Below, piece after piece: positions 10,303 to 21,538 of a stretch of DNA of 64,000 bases. Position 1 is the stretch's first letter. Each line of letters begins with the position of its first letter. The translations under genes were made by a program, and so were the position numbers. This DNA is from Ambrosia x helenae. Lineage: Eukaryota > Streptophyta > Magnoliopsida > Asterales > Asteraceae. The DNA is taken from assembly GCA_030844895.1 (NCBI GenBank), contig CM061234.1, positions 10,137,173-10,201,172 of the forward strand. Reading direction: 5' to 3'. The notes under the pieces were generated by a model. The model had not been told where the DNA came from, did not search any database, and saw only the letters and a program-made list of their open reading frames with translations.

Positions 10303-12194
10303 ATGGCTTCTCATCCAACACACCTTCACTTTGTATTGTTTCCTCTAATGACTCAAGGTCATATGATACCCATGTTCGACTTAGCCCGGTTACTAGCCGA
10401 ACGCGGCTCCACAGTTACCATAATCACAACTCCTGTTAATGCTAGCCGTTTCAAACCGGTCATTGATCGGGCAATCAGTGATCAACTCAAGATTCAAATT
10501 CTTGAACTCCAGCTTCCATTGACTCAAGTTGGTTTACCAGAAGGATGTGAGAATTTTGACTTAATCCCATCATCTCAATTCTTTCACAAATTGTTTGAGG
10601 CTGCTAGTATGTTAGAGGAACCAGCGAAAAACATGCTCCAAGGACTAACTCCGCCACCAAGTTGCATCATTTCTGATAATCTTTTCCCTTGGACAAACAA
10701 TATAGCTCGAAATTTAAGCATTCCAAGGATAGTTTTTCATGGACCGGGATGCTTCACATGCCTATGCATACATATTTCCATATATACTAATGTGTTAGAT
10801 GATATTGCCTCTGATTCGGAGTACTTTGTGCTGCCTGGCATTCCGGACCGCATTGAACTTAACGAAGCGCAGGTAGGTAGGTTGTGTATCGGTTTTGGCT
10901 CAATGAAAACCATAACCGAAAGAATCGGTTTTAATATGGTCTTTTGAGTTTTTGTTTTTGTTTTTGTTTTTTCATATGGGTTTTATTAGAACTTTAAATG
11001 TTTGGGTCCAAAAATAAGCATAATAATAATGAAAATGGGTCTACAACTAGAGTTGTTTATTAATGAAAATTGCTATTAGACTGTCGGCCCAATGTAGAAC
11101 TTGGGTCATATATCTAATAACAACCATTCAAATAAGTTTGGTGAGCTTTGGTTCAGTTTCCTTAGCCATTGACCGAAACAAACCATAATTTTTAGTCTTA
11201 AAAAACCCGGCTTATTAGTTCGGGTCGTTTATACTGTTTGGTCTTCTTGGTTATTTCAGTTTTCGGTTAATCGGTTTTTAGTGACCCATAAGTGCAGGCT
11301 TGTAGTTGGGGCGGAAAAGACTTAAAGGAAGCAAAGGCTTTTGTGGAATTACTAAAAGAGGCGGAGCAAGATGCAAATGGGATTGTGGTTAATAGTTTCC
11401 TTGAGTTGGAGCCTTACTATGTTGAAGAACTTGCAAAAGTAAAAGATAAAAAGGTTTGGTGCATTGGCCCCGTTTCGCTATGCAACAAAAATTTGCTAGA
11501 TATAGCCGAGAGAGGAAGCAAAGGACCCATCAACGAACATGACTGTTTGAAATGGTTAGATTCAATGGAATCAGAGTCCGTAGTCTTTGTTTGTTTGGGA
11601 AGTCTAGCTCGTGTTTGCACTGAACAAAACATTGACCTTGGTTTGGGATTGGAGTCGTCGAACAAACCTTTTTTATGGTGCATTAGACATACAACGGAGG
11701 AACTCGAAAGATGGCTCTTAGACGAGGGATATGAAGAAAGGGTGAAAGATAGAGGGCTAATAATCCGTGGTTGGGCACCACAGGTATTGATTTTGTCACA
11801 TCGCGCCATTGGAGGTTTCATTACGCATTGTGGATGGAACTCGATTCTTGAAGGGGTTTCAGCCGGAGTCCCTATGGTTACATGGCCACATTTTGCAGAC
11901 CAGTTTATAAATGAAAGGTTTATCGTAGATGTTTTGAAAATTGGAGTGAAGATTGGTATTGAGATTCCCGTAATCGTTGGAGAGCAAGATAAGTTTGGAG
12001 TAATGGTGAACAAAGAAGACATAAAACGATCGGTAGAAGATTTAATGGACAAAGGAAAGGAAGGTGAAGCAAGAAGAAAGAGAAGTACAGAACTCGGAGA
12101 AATGGCAAAAAGAGCTATGGCGGATGGAGGTTCATCTCACCTTAATATGACGTCGATGATTCAAGATGTTGTCGAAATGTTAGACAAAAACTAA
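10303..12194 (+). CDS. UDP-glycosyltransferase, UGT73 type
   Basis: Two exons, 10303-10872 and 11298-12194, joined by a 425-bp phase-0 intron (CAG|GTAGGT ... TGCAG|GC), give 488 residues, the usual length. The enzyme moves a sugar from a UDP-sugar to a small acceptor in the cytosol. His20 (in QGHMIP) and Asp125 (in CIISDN) fit the catalytic His-Asp pair. The 44-residue PSPG sugar-donor box runs from WAPQ (~349) through HCGWNS (~367-372) to the closing ADQ (~392); the Gln at the end favours UDP-glucose. GPVSLCN, LDIAERG and the C-terminal MAKRAMADGGSSH region fit the UGT73 group (73C-like), which acts on flavonoids, terpenoids, hormones or xenobiotics; the acceptor cannot be read from sequence. 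The first exon reads into the intron and stops at 10947 if unspliced. I see no disabling change. Confidence 0.9.
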
Positions 12195-12630
12195 ACTTCA
12201 CCAATTCAAGATACTATCGTGCAAGAATCAAAAAACTTCCTCAGTATTGCTGCTCTGATACCATGTAAGTTTGAAGGGGAATTTTTTAATACATTGTTTA
12301 AGTATTGTTATAAAGCCATGTCATTCTCAATTGAAATGGACTCACACATTTCAATTTATGCATTTGTGTTCCTTTGTTAAGTCGTTCAAATGCCATTCTC
12401 AAGTCTGCATATGGTAAGCTAGTTTATGTTGTAGCATTTAATTTTATATGGGTATCACTCTTAAGCGTTCCCTTGGTGCAAGGTTTTATTTTTTTATTTT
12501 ATGTTAAGCGTTTATAAGTAGCTTTTAAAAGCGTTTTGGCGAGTTTCTAGCCTATCCACTTATTAAGGAAGCGTTGTAAACAAATTCATTTGTTGAGGGA
12601 GAAAACTCAACATATAACTTTATTTTTCTC
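12195..12630. other. Downstream region of the UGT gene
   Basis: AT-rich, with no gene. GCTCTGATACCATG at 12251-12264 has the form of a copia primer-binding site in reverse, but no LTR or gag is seen beside it, so it is at most a relic. Confidence 0.35.
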
Positions 12631-12639
12631 TAATTTATA

Positions 12640-13076
12640 GGAATATTTGAATTTAAATAATTCCAGCTATTAGCTATTGTTTGTCACTAGTCCCAACATC
12701 AAAAATCAGTACTGATACTTTTAACTTTTAATTTATTTTCCTCAGTGATCACATACTAACTAAAGTTAGTCAAGTTAGTTTTTCTTGATGTGAACTGCCT
12801 ATGTAGCAAAAAATAAAAAAAAAACAAAGTTTTGTTGACGTAGACCACTTATGTGACAAAAAAATCAAACTTTTGATAACATAGATTGCTTATTTAGCAA
12901 AGTTTTGATGACGTGGCAGTCCACGTCAACAAAAAAACTAATTGAGCTAACTACTAGTTAGTATGAGACCAGTGAGGGAAATTAGATTAAAAGTTGGGAC
13001 AGTCAGCAATGATTGTTGAAGTTGAGACCAGTGGCGACTAATACTAATAGTTGGGATTGTTCAAATCAAATATTCC
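12640..13076. mobile_element. Fold-back MITE of Mutator type
   Basis: A 437-bp element whose two halves are inverted copies. It starts GGAATATTTGAATTT and ends AAATATTCC, and the arms match with gaps through CACTAGTCCCAAC / CCACTGGTCTCAAC to CATACTAACTA in the middle. It is flanked by an exact 9-bp direct repeat TAATTTATA (12631-12639 and 13077-13085). Long inverted arms with a 9-bp target duplication are the signature of Mutator-like elements. It has no coding capacity. Confidence 0.8.
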
Positions 13077-13085
13077 TAATTTATA

Positions 13086-13594
13086 ATATATGGCTTTTCT
13101 AAATTATCTGAATACATAGTTCTACTTAATTGTTATGTCTATTTATAGATCGGTATAAATTTTATTAAAAACCGAGTTTTTCTAACAAAGTTCTTTTTCT
13201 CTTCTAATTAAATGCAAAAAAAAATGCTTTAGTTTGAACAAATTTGTTTTACTAGTAATTTCACTGAAATGTTGACCTTAAAAATTTAAATAAACTATGT
13301 ATTCATATTTAAAGCTATTAATAATGTCGATCTTTCGCTCTTGTCGTCGTCCGCTCGCCGAGGTCCACCTCCTTCGCTACTCTCTCTTGCCGATAACCTT
13401 TCTCTCTCTGGCTACTTTCCTATCTCTCTTTCGTTTTGTGAGTTAAAAGGATAGATGATCGATTGCTAGAGTACGCGGTGATGACTATGTTGTCGGAGAA
13501 CATAACAAGTAGCAACCAAGTTGACAAAATTACCAAAGAAAATCCTTAATTAATGTTCATTCGAGTTTTTCTATTAATATAGTATAATATTATT
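13086..13594. other. Intergenic, nothing clear
   Basis: AT-rich, with a short GC-richer patch at 13325-13440 (CTCGCCGAGGTCCACC...CTCTCTCTTGCC) that looks like a decayed leader or gene piece. No frame is supported. Confidence 0.3.
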
Positions 13595-13736
13595 GTTTTT
13601 TTGATCGGCAAATTTCACTTCATTTCACCCAAAAATATATAGAAGGTTACAAAACTAATAAGACACTAGTTGTAACCAACAAAACGGACACCAAAAAACG
13701 TTCAAGTACACGACTTCTAACAATGACAATTATCTC

Positions 13737-14276
13737 TCAAGTTATTGGGACATCGAAAGCTTTCCATTTCTCCCATGACCATCCGGATGGCTTGAGTTTG
13801 TAGTTGACCCAGCTAAAAGAAATCGCTTGTATTTCACCGAATAGCCCGTCCAGATTGGCCTTCATACCTTGAAAAATTGCAGCGTTTCTTGCCTTCCAAA
13901 TGATCCATGAAACCGCGAATATGATTATGCGTATCCACTTCTTTTTGCTAGGCTCTATGTCTCGAGTGTTATATAATTCCAGGAGGTCACGAACAGTAAA
14001 AGCGTATACCGGAGGTATTTTGCACCACAGCCCCACCTTATACCACAGCCAAGAAGCGACAAAACAGGAGGTTAATACGTGGTCAGCGTCTTCATCAGGT
14101 TCCCCGCACAGCTTGCATTCGGATGATCCTTGTATGATGTTTCTTCTCAGCAACCCTTTTTTTGTGGGACCCCTTTCACCCACTGAAAAGGGTAAAAAGG
14201 AGTCGCAAAATTCTGCAGTGATTTTCTGCATACAGACACAGAAAAACGCTCGTCTGGAGCCCCAACCCACGCCCAA
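13737..14276 (-). pseudogene. LINE C-terminal zinc-finger domain
   Basis: Carries the zinc-binding reverse-transcriptase-associated domain (C-x2-C ... DHVLTSC) followed by WIIWKARNAAIF and GWSWEKW, the usual end of plant L1 ORF2. It is in a different frame from the RT half upstream. Confidence 0.8.
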
Positions 14277-14487
14277 GAATCCCTGTGTGATGATAGAATG
14301 GTACCAGCAACCATTGCAATGTACTGATGCAAGGCCGTCAATTCAGAGTGAGAACTAGGTGCCCGTATCCAACCCCAGTTTTGGATACGAGCAGCCACAG
14401 ACACCGTTTTCTGACTTTCGATGGCGAAAAGACCTGGGAAACGATCCTTAAGAGGTCCGTCTGACAACCACCAGTCAATCCAAAATC

Positions 14488-15474
14488 TTACATCCGCACC
14501 ATCGCCAACTTTGCCTTTGAACCTTGGTCCAAAACGACGCCTCCCACTTTATAAATGGCGTTCCAAACCCCAGAAATTCCCCTTCGAACCGGTAAATAAG
14601 AAGCTGAATTATGGCAGTGGTGAATGGTCGTCACTACGCGACACCAAAGAGCTTCTTTTTCCAACTTAAAACGCCACCACCATTTGACGATTAAACTTTC
14701 ATTCATTGTTTTTAGTGATCCGAATCCTAGTCCTCCTTTCGCCGTAGGACCCACCACTCTCTCCCATGCTATCCAATTTACCTTCGACTTGTCTTCGTCC
14801 CCTCCCCAAAAGAATCGGCGTCTAAGTGCTTCCAAAGAATTAATGACTCCAATTGGAGCTTTAAACAGTTTAAAGAAATAAAGCGGAAGACTATATAGTG
14901 CCGCCCGAATTAAAACCACTCGACCACCAAAGGATAGGTGTTTAGCTTTCCACTTCGAAAGGCGCTTTTTAAAAACATCAACTACCGGGTCCCAATATTT
15001 TATTTGGTTCATGTTTACACCCACCGGAACACCCAAATATTTGCACGGTAGTTTATCCGCTTTGCAGCCAACTATTCCAGCCATATCTTCAGTACTCGAA
15101 TGGTTCACCCCAATACCATAGAGCGATGTCTTATTATAATTCATTTTCCGCCCGAAGATTAATGAAAAGCATCGCATTAGTCGAACAATATTTCGGATAT
15201 TTGTCTCACCGCATTCACCTGTAAAAACTATGTCATCCGCGTACATGAGGTGAGTCATACACAGGCCGCCATTTGGTAATTGCAGACCAGAAAAACGACC
15301 CAAATCCCTAGCCTTATGAATGAAGCTAGTGAGTGCCTCCATTGCTAATATGAACAAAAAAGGGGAAAGTGGATCCCCTTGACGAACGCCCCGATAACAT
15401 TGGAATTCTCTAGACGGTGACCCGTTAATCAAGATCGACTGCCTAGAGGATTCCAAGATGCCTCTAACCCACAT
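14488..15474 (-). pseudogene. LINE reverse transcriptase, C-terminal half
   Basis: The open part of the broken LINE ORF. It holds the second half of the RT palm (VRQGDPLSPFLF, then MYADD) and the thumb/linker (KYLGVPVG, RLSKWKAKHLSFGGR, WWWRFKLEKEALW) normally found between RT and the zinc-finger end. It continues the N-terminal RT half at 15464-16168 after a frameshift, and is continued by 14147-14467 and 13737-14276. It is not a functional protein. Confidence 0.85.
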
Positions 15475-16168
15475 ATTTCATCTCGGTGGAAAACCCATTT
15501 GGTTTAAAACCGAAAGGATAAACCCCCCAATTTATCGTGTCGTAAGCGTTTTCCATATCAACTTTTAGGATAAACGCTTCAAGTCTAGATGTTTTGGCCC
15601 AGGAACATACTTCACTTAGAATCAATGGACCGTCCAAAATGTTTCTGGAAGCTAGAAAACCAGATTGTTCTTCAGAAATCAACGAGTCAATGATCATTTT
15701 AAGTCGATTAGCGAGTACCTTGGAAATGATTTTGGAGATGAAACCAGTAAGACTGATGGGTCTGAAGTCGTTGAACGTTAATGGATCAAGGCCTTTAGGA
15801 ATCAATGCAATGAAAGACGAACCGCGGCCACGATTTATCACGCCGTTGTCGAAGAAAGCCTCCATCATCTTCATTATGTCGTCTTTAAAAAGGACCCAAA
15901 AGTGTTTAATGAAACCAAAGGTGAACCCGTCAGGCCCCGGAGCCCGGTCGCACCCACAATCCCATATCGCCGTCTTAACTTCTTGCACAGAAAAAGGGGA
16001 CACCAAATTATTTGCATCAGTAGCCGGGATCTGTTTCAAGGAGGGACATGTAAAGGAAGGATGAACTTGCAATGGTTCCCGAAATTTAAATGCAAAGAAC
16101 TTCCATGCCTCCTCCTTGATTCGGGTTGGATCAGTCACCCATTCATTGTTTATTTGAATACCATTCAA
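15464..16168 (-). pseudogene. LINE reverse transcriptase, N-terminal half
   Basis: Contains the RT fingers and first palm motif: DRAPGPDGFTFGF, FIALIPKG, FNDFRPISLTGF and the catalytic-site region ILKVDMENAYDTINW. The frame then runs off after INWG because of a length change in a run of G near 15525. Confidence 0.85.
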
Positions 16169-17558
16169 CTTATTAGAACCGATATTATATTTATCATACC
16201 ATGAAAGAAAGACGAATTTTCATCGCCCTCTATCATCCACTTTATTCGAGCCCTCTGTTTTAGATCTTGTGCAATTTCCGAGTTTATGTCATCCAGCTTC
16301 TTCTTATTTTCCACCCATTCCGCAATTTCTGCCTCGGATAGATTGCCACTCTCCATTCGATCATCTAGTGTAGCAATTTGCCCCTCAATATTCTTCTTCA
16401 CCGATCCCCGGTTGTCACGTTCAGCCGTAAACCACACCTTAAGTTTGTCTTTGACCCGCTTAAGTTTGTGGGCCAATAATACATCAGCGGGTCTATTTGG
16501 GGCAGGCTCATTGTATGCTGAAACAATTACCGAATCTAGCCCAGGCCTTCCCAAAGAGGAATTGAAAAACCGGAAAGGTGTAGCACCGTAATTAACTCTG
16601 GATGTAGATAGAATAATAGGACTATGATCTGAAAGTAGTCATGGTAATGCGGTAACTGAGGCATCCGGCCAAATATTCCAAAAGGAGTCACAGACCAAGA
16701 ACCGGTCGATCTTGCTGAGTTTGTCACCCGCGCCAGAAACCCTTGTGAATTTCCTACCCCCCCCCCCCCCAATAGGATACTCATTGAAACCATTCGATTC
16801 AATAAATGTGTTAAAATCATCTGCACAAGTCGAGTTAAAGTCACAGTTGAAACGTTCCTCCGGTACTCGAACTGTGTTAAAATCACCCAATAATAACCAC
16901 AAACCGTCTACCCTTGCTATGATTTCAGATATAATATAATATAATTTACAAGAAAAATGAATGGGTTATTGAAAGAGAAAAAGAAAAGAGTATTTATTGT
17001 TGGGTTTGCTCCCGCAACAAATAGACATGTTGACTTTGCTTACAACTGTTATATACATTATATACATGTTAATATGATAATAAAATAATGAATTAAATAA
17101 ATGTTCATAAAGGTGAATGATTTTATCATTTAAATATCATGATATGAATATTTGGGTATTGTAATGGGTGCAAATATGAATCATATTAACAGTTGGGAGC
17201 CGGTTGTTGAAGTGTTTCGTAAAAGGCTATCGAGATGGAAGGCTACTATCTTATCGATGGGAGGACTAGTTATTCTTATTAAATCGGTTCTTGAAAGTCT
17301 TCCGACATATTCTTTCTCGTAATACAAAGATCCGGTGGGTTTTATTTCCAAACTTGAAGTTATTATCAAACAGTTCCTTTGGAGTGAAAATGAGGATAGA
17401 GATAAGGTTCATTGGGTAGCTTGGGATACGGTGACAAAGTCAAAAAAATGCGGGTGGTCTGAGTCTTTCTAAGCTACAAGATTGTAATAATGCTTTATTG
17501 TTAAAATGGTTGTGGCGATATCGTGTTGAACATGATGTTCTATGGTGAAAAGTTGTAG

Positions 17559-18014
17559 ATGGTGCACGGGTCAACAAGAAGGTGGGAACTACTTCCTTGC
17601 AATAAGAGATACTCCGGTACGTGGAGTAAGTTGATCGTTTTTGGTTCTAGATTGAGGATACAAGACAACTTGTTTTCGAATACCATTAGGGGTTGTGTGG
17701 GAAACGGAAAAACGGTGAGATTTTGGATCGACCCTTGGGTTTCAAATGAGCCGCTTAAAAGTTTGTTCCCCGAGTTGTTTCGATTGGAGGTGGATAAATG
17801 GTGTTTGGTTTGTCAACGTCTTGATTCACAAGCTCAAAGAAATGGAATCACGTGGAATTGGAAATTGTATCTGAGTACTAGCAGTCAAGTCGAGGAGCTT
17901 ATAGCATGCCATAGTATGATTGCCGAGGTGGTATTGGAAGACAAAGATGATCGTTGGATGTGGACGCAAGGTTCGAATGTGGAATTCTCGGTTAAAGAAG
18001 CTAGAAAATGTTGA
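17559..18014 (+). pseudogene. LINE ORF2 fragment (linker)
   Basis: Open stretch of the dead LINE containing FSNTIRGCVGNGKTVRFWIDPWV and DRWMWTQGSNVEFSVKEARK, the linker between RT and zinc-finger domains. It ends at a stop; the same ORF continues in frame after it. Confidence 0.8.
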
Positions 18015-18280
18015 AAGGGATGGAAACGATAGATGAAAATAGAAATTTTAAATGGTGTAAGTGGATACCGAATAAGTGTAATCTATTTATGTGGAGGGAA
18101 AACTTGGATAGAATTCCAACACAATAAGCCCTTCGTCGAAAAAATATAAGGGTTGGAGATGTATTATGTGCTTTATGTGGTGAATCGGAAGAGACTTCGG
18201 ACCATTTATTTCCGGCTTGCCGCCTAACTGATGGAGTTTGGAGCGTCATAGGGTCGTGGTGTAAAATTCCACCGATATAT

Positions 18281-18541
18281 GTGTTTTCGACTAAAGATGT
18301 GCTACAAATAGCTAATTATGTGGGGGGATCGAATGTGAAGAAAGATATTCTGTATGGGGTTATTATTTTGATTTGTTGGCGAGTTTGGAAAGCTAGAAAC
18401 GAGAAGATATTCACAAACAAAGACACGAATGTGACGCAAATTATTTCGGATGTGAAGTCCTTAGGTTATCTTTGGTTTAATAATAGATACAAAGGGGGAT
18501 CGATAGGATGGAGAGAATGGTGTAATTTTAATTTGATGTAA
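18281..18541 (+). pseudogene. LINE ORF2 C-terminal end
   Basis: The last 86 codons of the dead LINE, with ILICWRVWKARNEKIF and GWREWCNFNLM. About 70 bases further on the poly(A) tail starts. Confidence 0.75.
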
Positions 18542-18634
18542 TGGTTTTTTCCGCGGTTATCTCTATCTTGGAGACGGTAGTTTGGTTTGTTTAATGAAAT
18601 TCACTTTTCAAAAAAAAAATTTAATATCATGATA

Positions 18635-19505
18635 ACACAAAACCAAACGAAATATTATTTATATCATGATGTTTGCACGCCGGTTACACCGGGATGTGGA
18701 TAGCCTAATGATAGTTAACACATAAACTAATAGTAGTTAACATGTGGATATAATTTTAAACTCGATCATAAGCACATGTGTAGTGTGATGGATTAAGGAT
18801 TTTTTTTTTCAGCGGGTACAAAAAGTGGATTGATATCTTGGTAAAAAAGAGTCAAACGAGCATAGAATGGACTAGTCAAATGAGGGTTGGAGTTATCCAA
18901 CTAAAGGGAAAGGATCCCAAATCCTTGCACGGATAGTGCCCCAAAGTACCCTAAATAACAACTAAGGAGCACGTGTGTAACGTCCGCACGTTCTCCATAT
19001 TATAATATATTTACAATTCTTGTCCTTGTACTTTTCATCGTTTTCGAATTGAAACAAAGTTTGGGTTTCTTTGATCATTGCAATTTTTATTTGTTAATGA
19101 CTACATTTTATCCAAATACGTATACTGGACTTAACTTGAACGTTTATAATAAAATTCATTTTAAAGTTTATTTGAACTTTTAATTTTGAAACATTTAAAG
19201 TTTTTTTTTGGAGATTTTGAGAAATATAAAATTTTTAAGTTTAAACTTATATAAATATTAAAAAAAATATTTATTTAGCATGTTAATAAAAGAATAAAGT
19301 TTAAAAGGTTGAAAGTTTAAAAGTTATAAAATGTTAAGTTAAAACTTTGGTTAGTTTGGTTAAGTTTATAAAAGGAAATTTTAGGCTCCAGTTATTCACC
19401 CCCCCCCCCCCCCACACCTTCTATTTCAACCCCCCAAAGTGGTCTTCGGCTTGTTGTTTGGTGGTTAATGAAAGTCATTGTAAAAAAAAAAGTAAAACTC
19501 ACTTG

Positions 19506-19536
<31 letters not shown>

Positions 19537-19553
19537 ATGATTGGAGTGGAGAC
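18635..19553. other. Intergenic, with simple repeats
   Basis: AT-rich with no gene. GGCTCCAGTTATTCACCCC...CACACCTTCTATTTCAACCCCCC at 19384-19434 resembles the reverse complement of the right terminus of the large element at 48218-55174, so it is probably a relic end of that family; it contains a C run (19399-19412). A (TA)n tract lies at 19511-19536. Confidence 0.45.
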
Positions 19554-20386
19554 TGGGCTGTAAACAAACTAAACGTTTAACGAACAGTTCGTGAACTGTT
19601 CGGTAGGAAGTCCGTTTGGGTTCGTTCGTTTAATAAATGAATGAACACAAACAAGAAATTATGTTCGTTTAGTATAACAAACGAACATGAACAGAGGTTG
19701 CGTTCGTTCATTTATGTTCGTGAACGTTCGGTAACATGTTCGTTTATGTTTGTTTGCCTTCGATAGTTCATTAGGGTTTTTAACTTTTTATTTTTAACTT
19801 AGGTACTTTAAATTCTCATTGGTAGATTATTTAATATATATTTTAGTGTATCACACATTAATATTACTTCACCTATTTTGATTAACTAATATTTCAGGTG
19901 GATCAAATGAAAATTTCAATTTTAATATGATAATTTTGAGTTTTTATGAGACACTATGTTATGGTAATTATGTGATTAAGATTATGTCTAAGTATGCTTA
20001 AGTTATTGGATTAGTATATTTTGGTGACAATGTTTGTGATAAAAAAAATGTTGATTTTATTCGAAATTTAATATGCATTAGTTCATGTGTGCTTGTTTGT
20101 GTTCCTTTGCATTAATTTGTGTTTGTTTGCGTTCGCTTTTGTCCAACACCTATAAATTTAATGAATAAGCACAAACAAATACGAACGTGTTTATTTCCTT
20201 AAGAAACGCACACGAATAAAAAATCTCGTTCGGTAAGTGTTCATGAACAGTTTGTGAACATGTTATTTTCTTAACAAACACGAACAGAAAAACTCGTTGG
20301 ATAAGTGTTTGTGAACACGTTATTTTCTTAACAAACGAACACGAACAAGACCTTGTTCGTATTCGTTTGGTTCGTTTACAGCCCTA
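19554..20386. mobile_element. hAT-type non-autonomous element
   Basis: 833 bp. It starts TGGGCTGTAAACAAAC and ends GGTTCGTTTACAGCCCTA, which are inverted copies. It is flanked by an 8-bp near-direct repeat GTGGAGAC (19546-19553) and GCGGAGAC (20387-20394). Subterminal regions are packed with AACGAAC/GTTCGTT motifs in both orientations. TIRs of this type with 8-bp duplications are typical of plant hAT relatives. It has no transposase. Confidence 0.75.
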
Positions 20387-20394
20387 GCGGAGAC

Positions 20395-21360
20395 ACGACA
20401 GGTAGTGAGGTCATTCCCACTTTTAAATTCCTATAAAAAAATTTGGTTATAAACAACAGTTAACCCAATATTTATTAATTTATTTTTTTTATCTTTGTTA
20501 ATAAATAAAAATCTTATGATTATCTTATTTCTCTCATATAAAATAAAATAAAATAATTTTATTAAATCATAATTCCACGTTTATTTCGTATTTATTTAAT
20601 ATTTATTTTCTTAATTAATTCTTTTTATACTTCCACTTATTAAAAATCATTTAATATTTTTTTGATAAAAAAAAACTACACCTGCAAGACTACCGTCTCA
20701 ATCACCCCCTACAATGACTGTTCCTGCCTTTGCACCTCATCCAAACATACATTCTCTCTTTAACATAAATTTTCATTTTTATTCACGTGATTGAAATTGT
20801 TGTTTTCTCATACTATAATACATTAATTTCTATGCTATATCATAACACATATTTTGTCTTAATATTATATTTGTATATCCCGGAAAGATCGCCAGATATA
20901 ACCTAGTACTTTTATTAAGAAACGATTGTTTCAAGTTCACATCAAATTTCCTGGTTCGTCATGTATCATATCGTCATTCAAGGACGAGTCACAACTCTTG
21001 TATGGCTACACCGTGAAAACAGGGTTCCGGTAGAGCTACACAAACAATAGAATGCTACACCCTAGCCAGTGAGGAGATGCTGCTTCTATTTGTACTTGCC
21101 GATTAAGACCATTGACCCTATGTTAGTCACTTTCAACACTAGAACATACCTCAGCAGCGAAAACAGGGTCCCGGTAGAGCAACACAAACAATACTGCCAA
21201 ATTATATATATATAAAAAAAAAAAAAAAAAAAAAAAAAAACCCAGCCGGTTCAGACGACACTTAAACCAGCCAGTTGGTTTGTCATTTTTCAGAACTATA
21301 GCCGGTGGTTCGGTCCAGAACTTTTGCCAAAACCAGCCTAACTGGACCGTGAACACCCTA
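20395..21360. other. Intergenic with small repeats
   Basis: No gene. CCGGTAGAGCTACACAAACAATA at about 21028 is repeated in slightly changed form at about 21173, each after GAAAACAGGG. An A run lies at 21212-21240. The stretch 21240-21360 (CCAGCCGGTTCAGACGAC...GAACACCCTAA) looks like the end of a dispersed repeat. The poly(A)-binding protein gene's 3' UTR should lie to its right. Confidence 0.4.
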
Positions 21361-21538
21361 ACCTAGTAACATCATTAAATAACGCAATAAAATAATAATA
21401 ATAAAAATAAAAATGTAGCCCATCTGATAAGTAAGGGTTCCAAACACAGCATACCAGTCAAAGAAAGTCAACAATCTTCAAAAAACCCAATCCAAACTAG
21501 CATAATATAAAAAAAACTGTTGTAACTAAGCACCTCAA

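Larger units (their letters stand above)
13595..16945 (-). mobile_element. Dead L1-type LINE, 5'-truncated
   Basis: The element reads right to left and ends in a short poly(A) (T run 13595-13602 on plus). In order: part of the AP-like endonuclease (GDFNTVRVPEERF, 16639-16902), a linker, reverse transcriptase (APGPDGF, LIPKG, DFRPISL near 15750-16000; YADD near 15235), and a zinc-finger C-terminal domain (CKLCGEPDEDADHVLTSC, ~14060-14110). It begins inside the endonuclease, so ORF1 is missing. The frame is broken several times: a shift in a run of G near 15525, a TGA near 15480 and others near 16560-16640. No target duplication could be fixed. Confidence 0.88.
17145..18622 (+). mobile_element. 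5'-truncated L1-type LINE with target duplication
   Basis: Only the last part of ORF2 is present. The LINE-like reading starts at once with YLGIVMGANMNHINSW and runs through RKRLSRWKATILSMGG, then the zinc domain (CALCGESEETSDHLFPAC) and CWRVWKARNEKIF, and ends in a poly(A) at 18609-18619. A perfect 12-bp direct repeat AATATCATGATA flanks it (17133-17144 and 18623-18634). Several stops (near 17321, 17548, 18014 and 18126) make it dead. It is a different copy from the one at 13595-16945, in the opposite orientation. Confidence 0.9.

Noticed and set aside
11417..12052. 211-codon antisense frame over UGT exon 2
   Set aside because: Shadow of the strongly supported glycosyltransferase frame on the plus strand.
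12251..12264. Copia primer-binding-site-like GCTCTGATACCATG after the UGT gene
   Set aside because: No LTR, gag or polypurine tract nearby; a single short match is not enough to call an element.
13570..16960. Target duplication of the longer LINE
   Set aside because: Both flanks are TATAATATAAT-like, so any match is uninformative.
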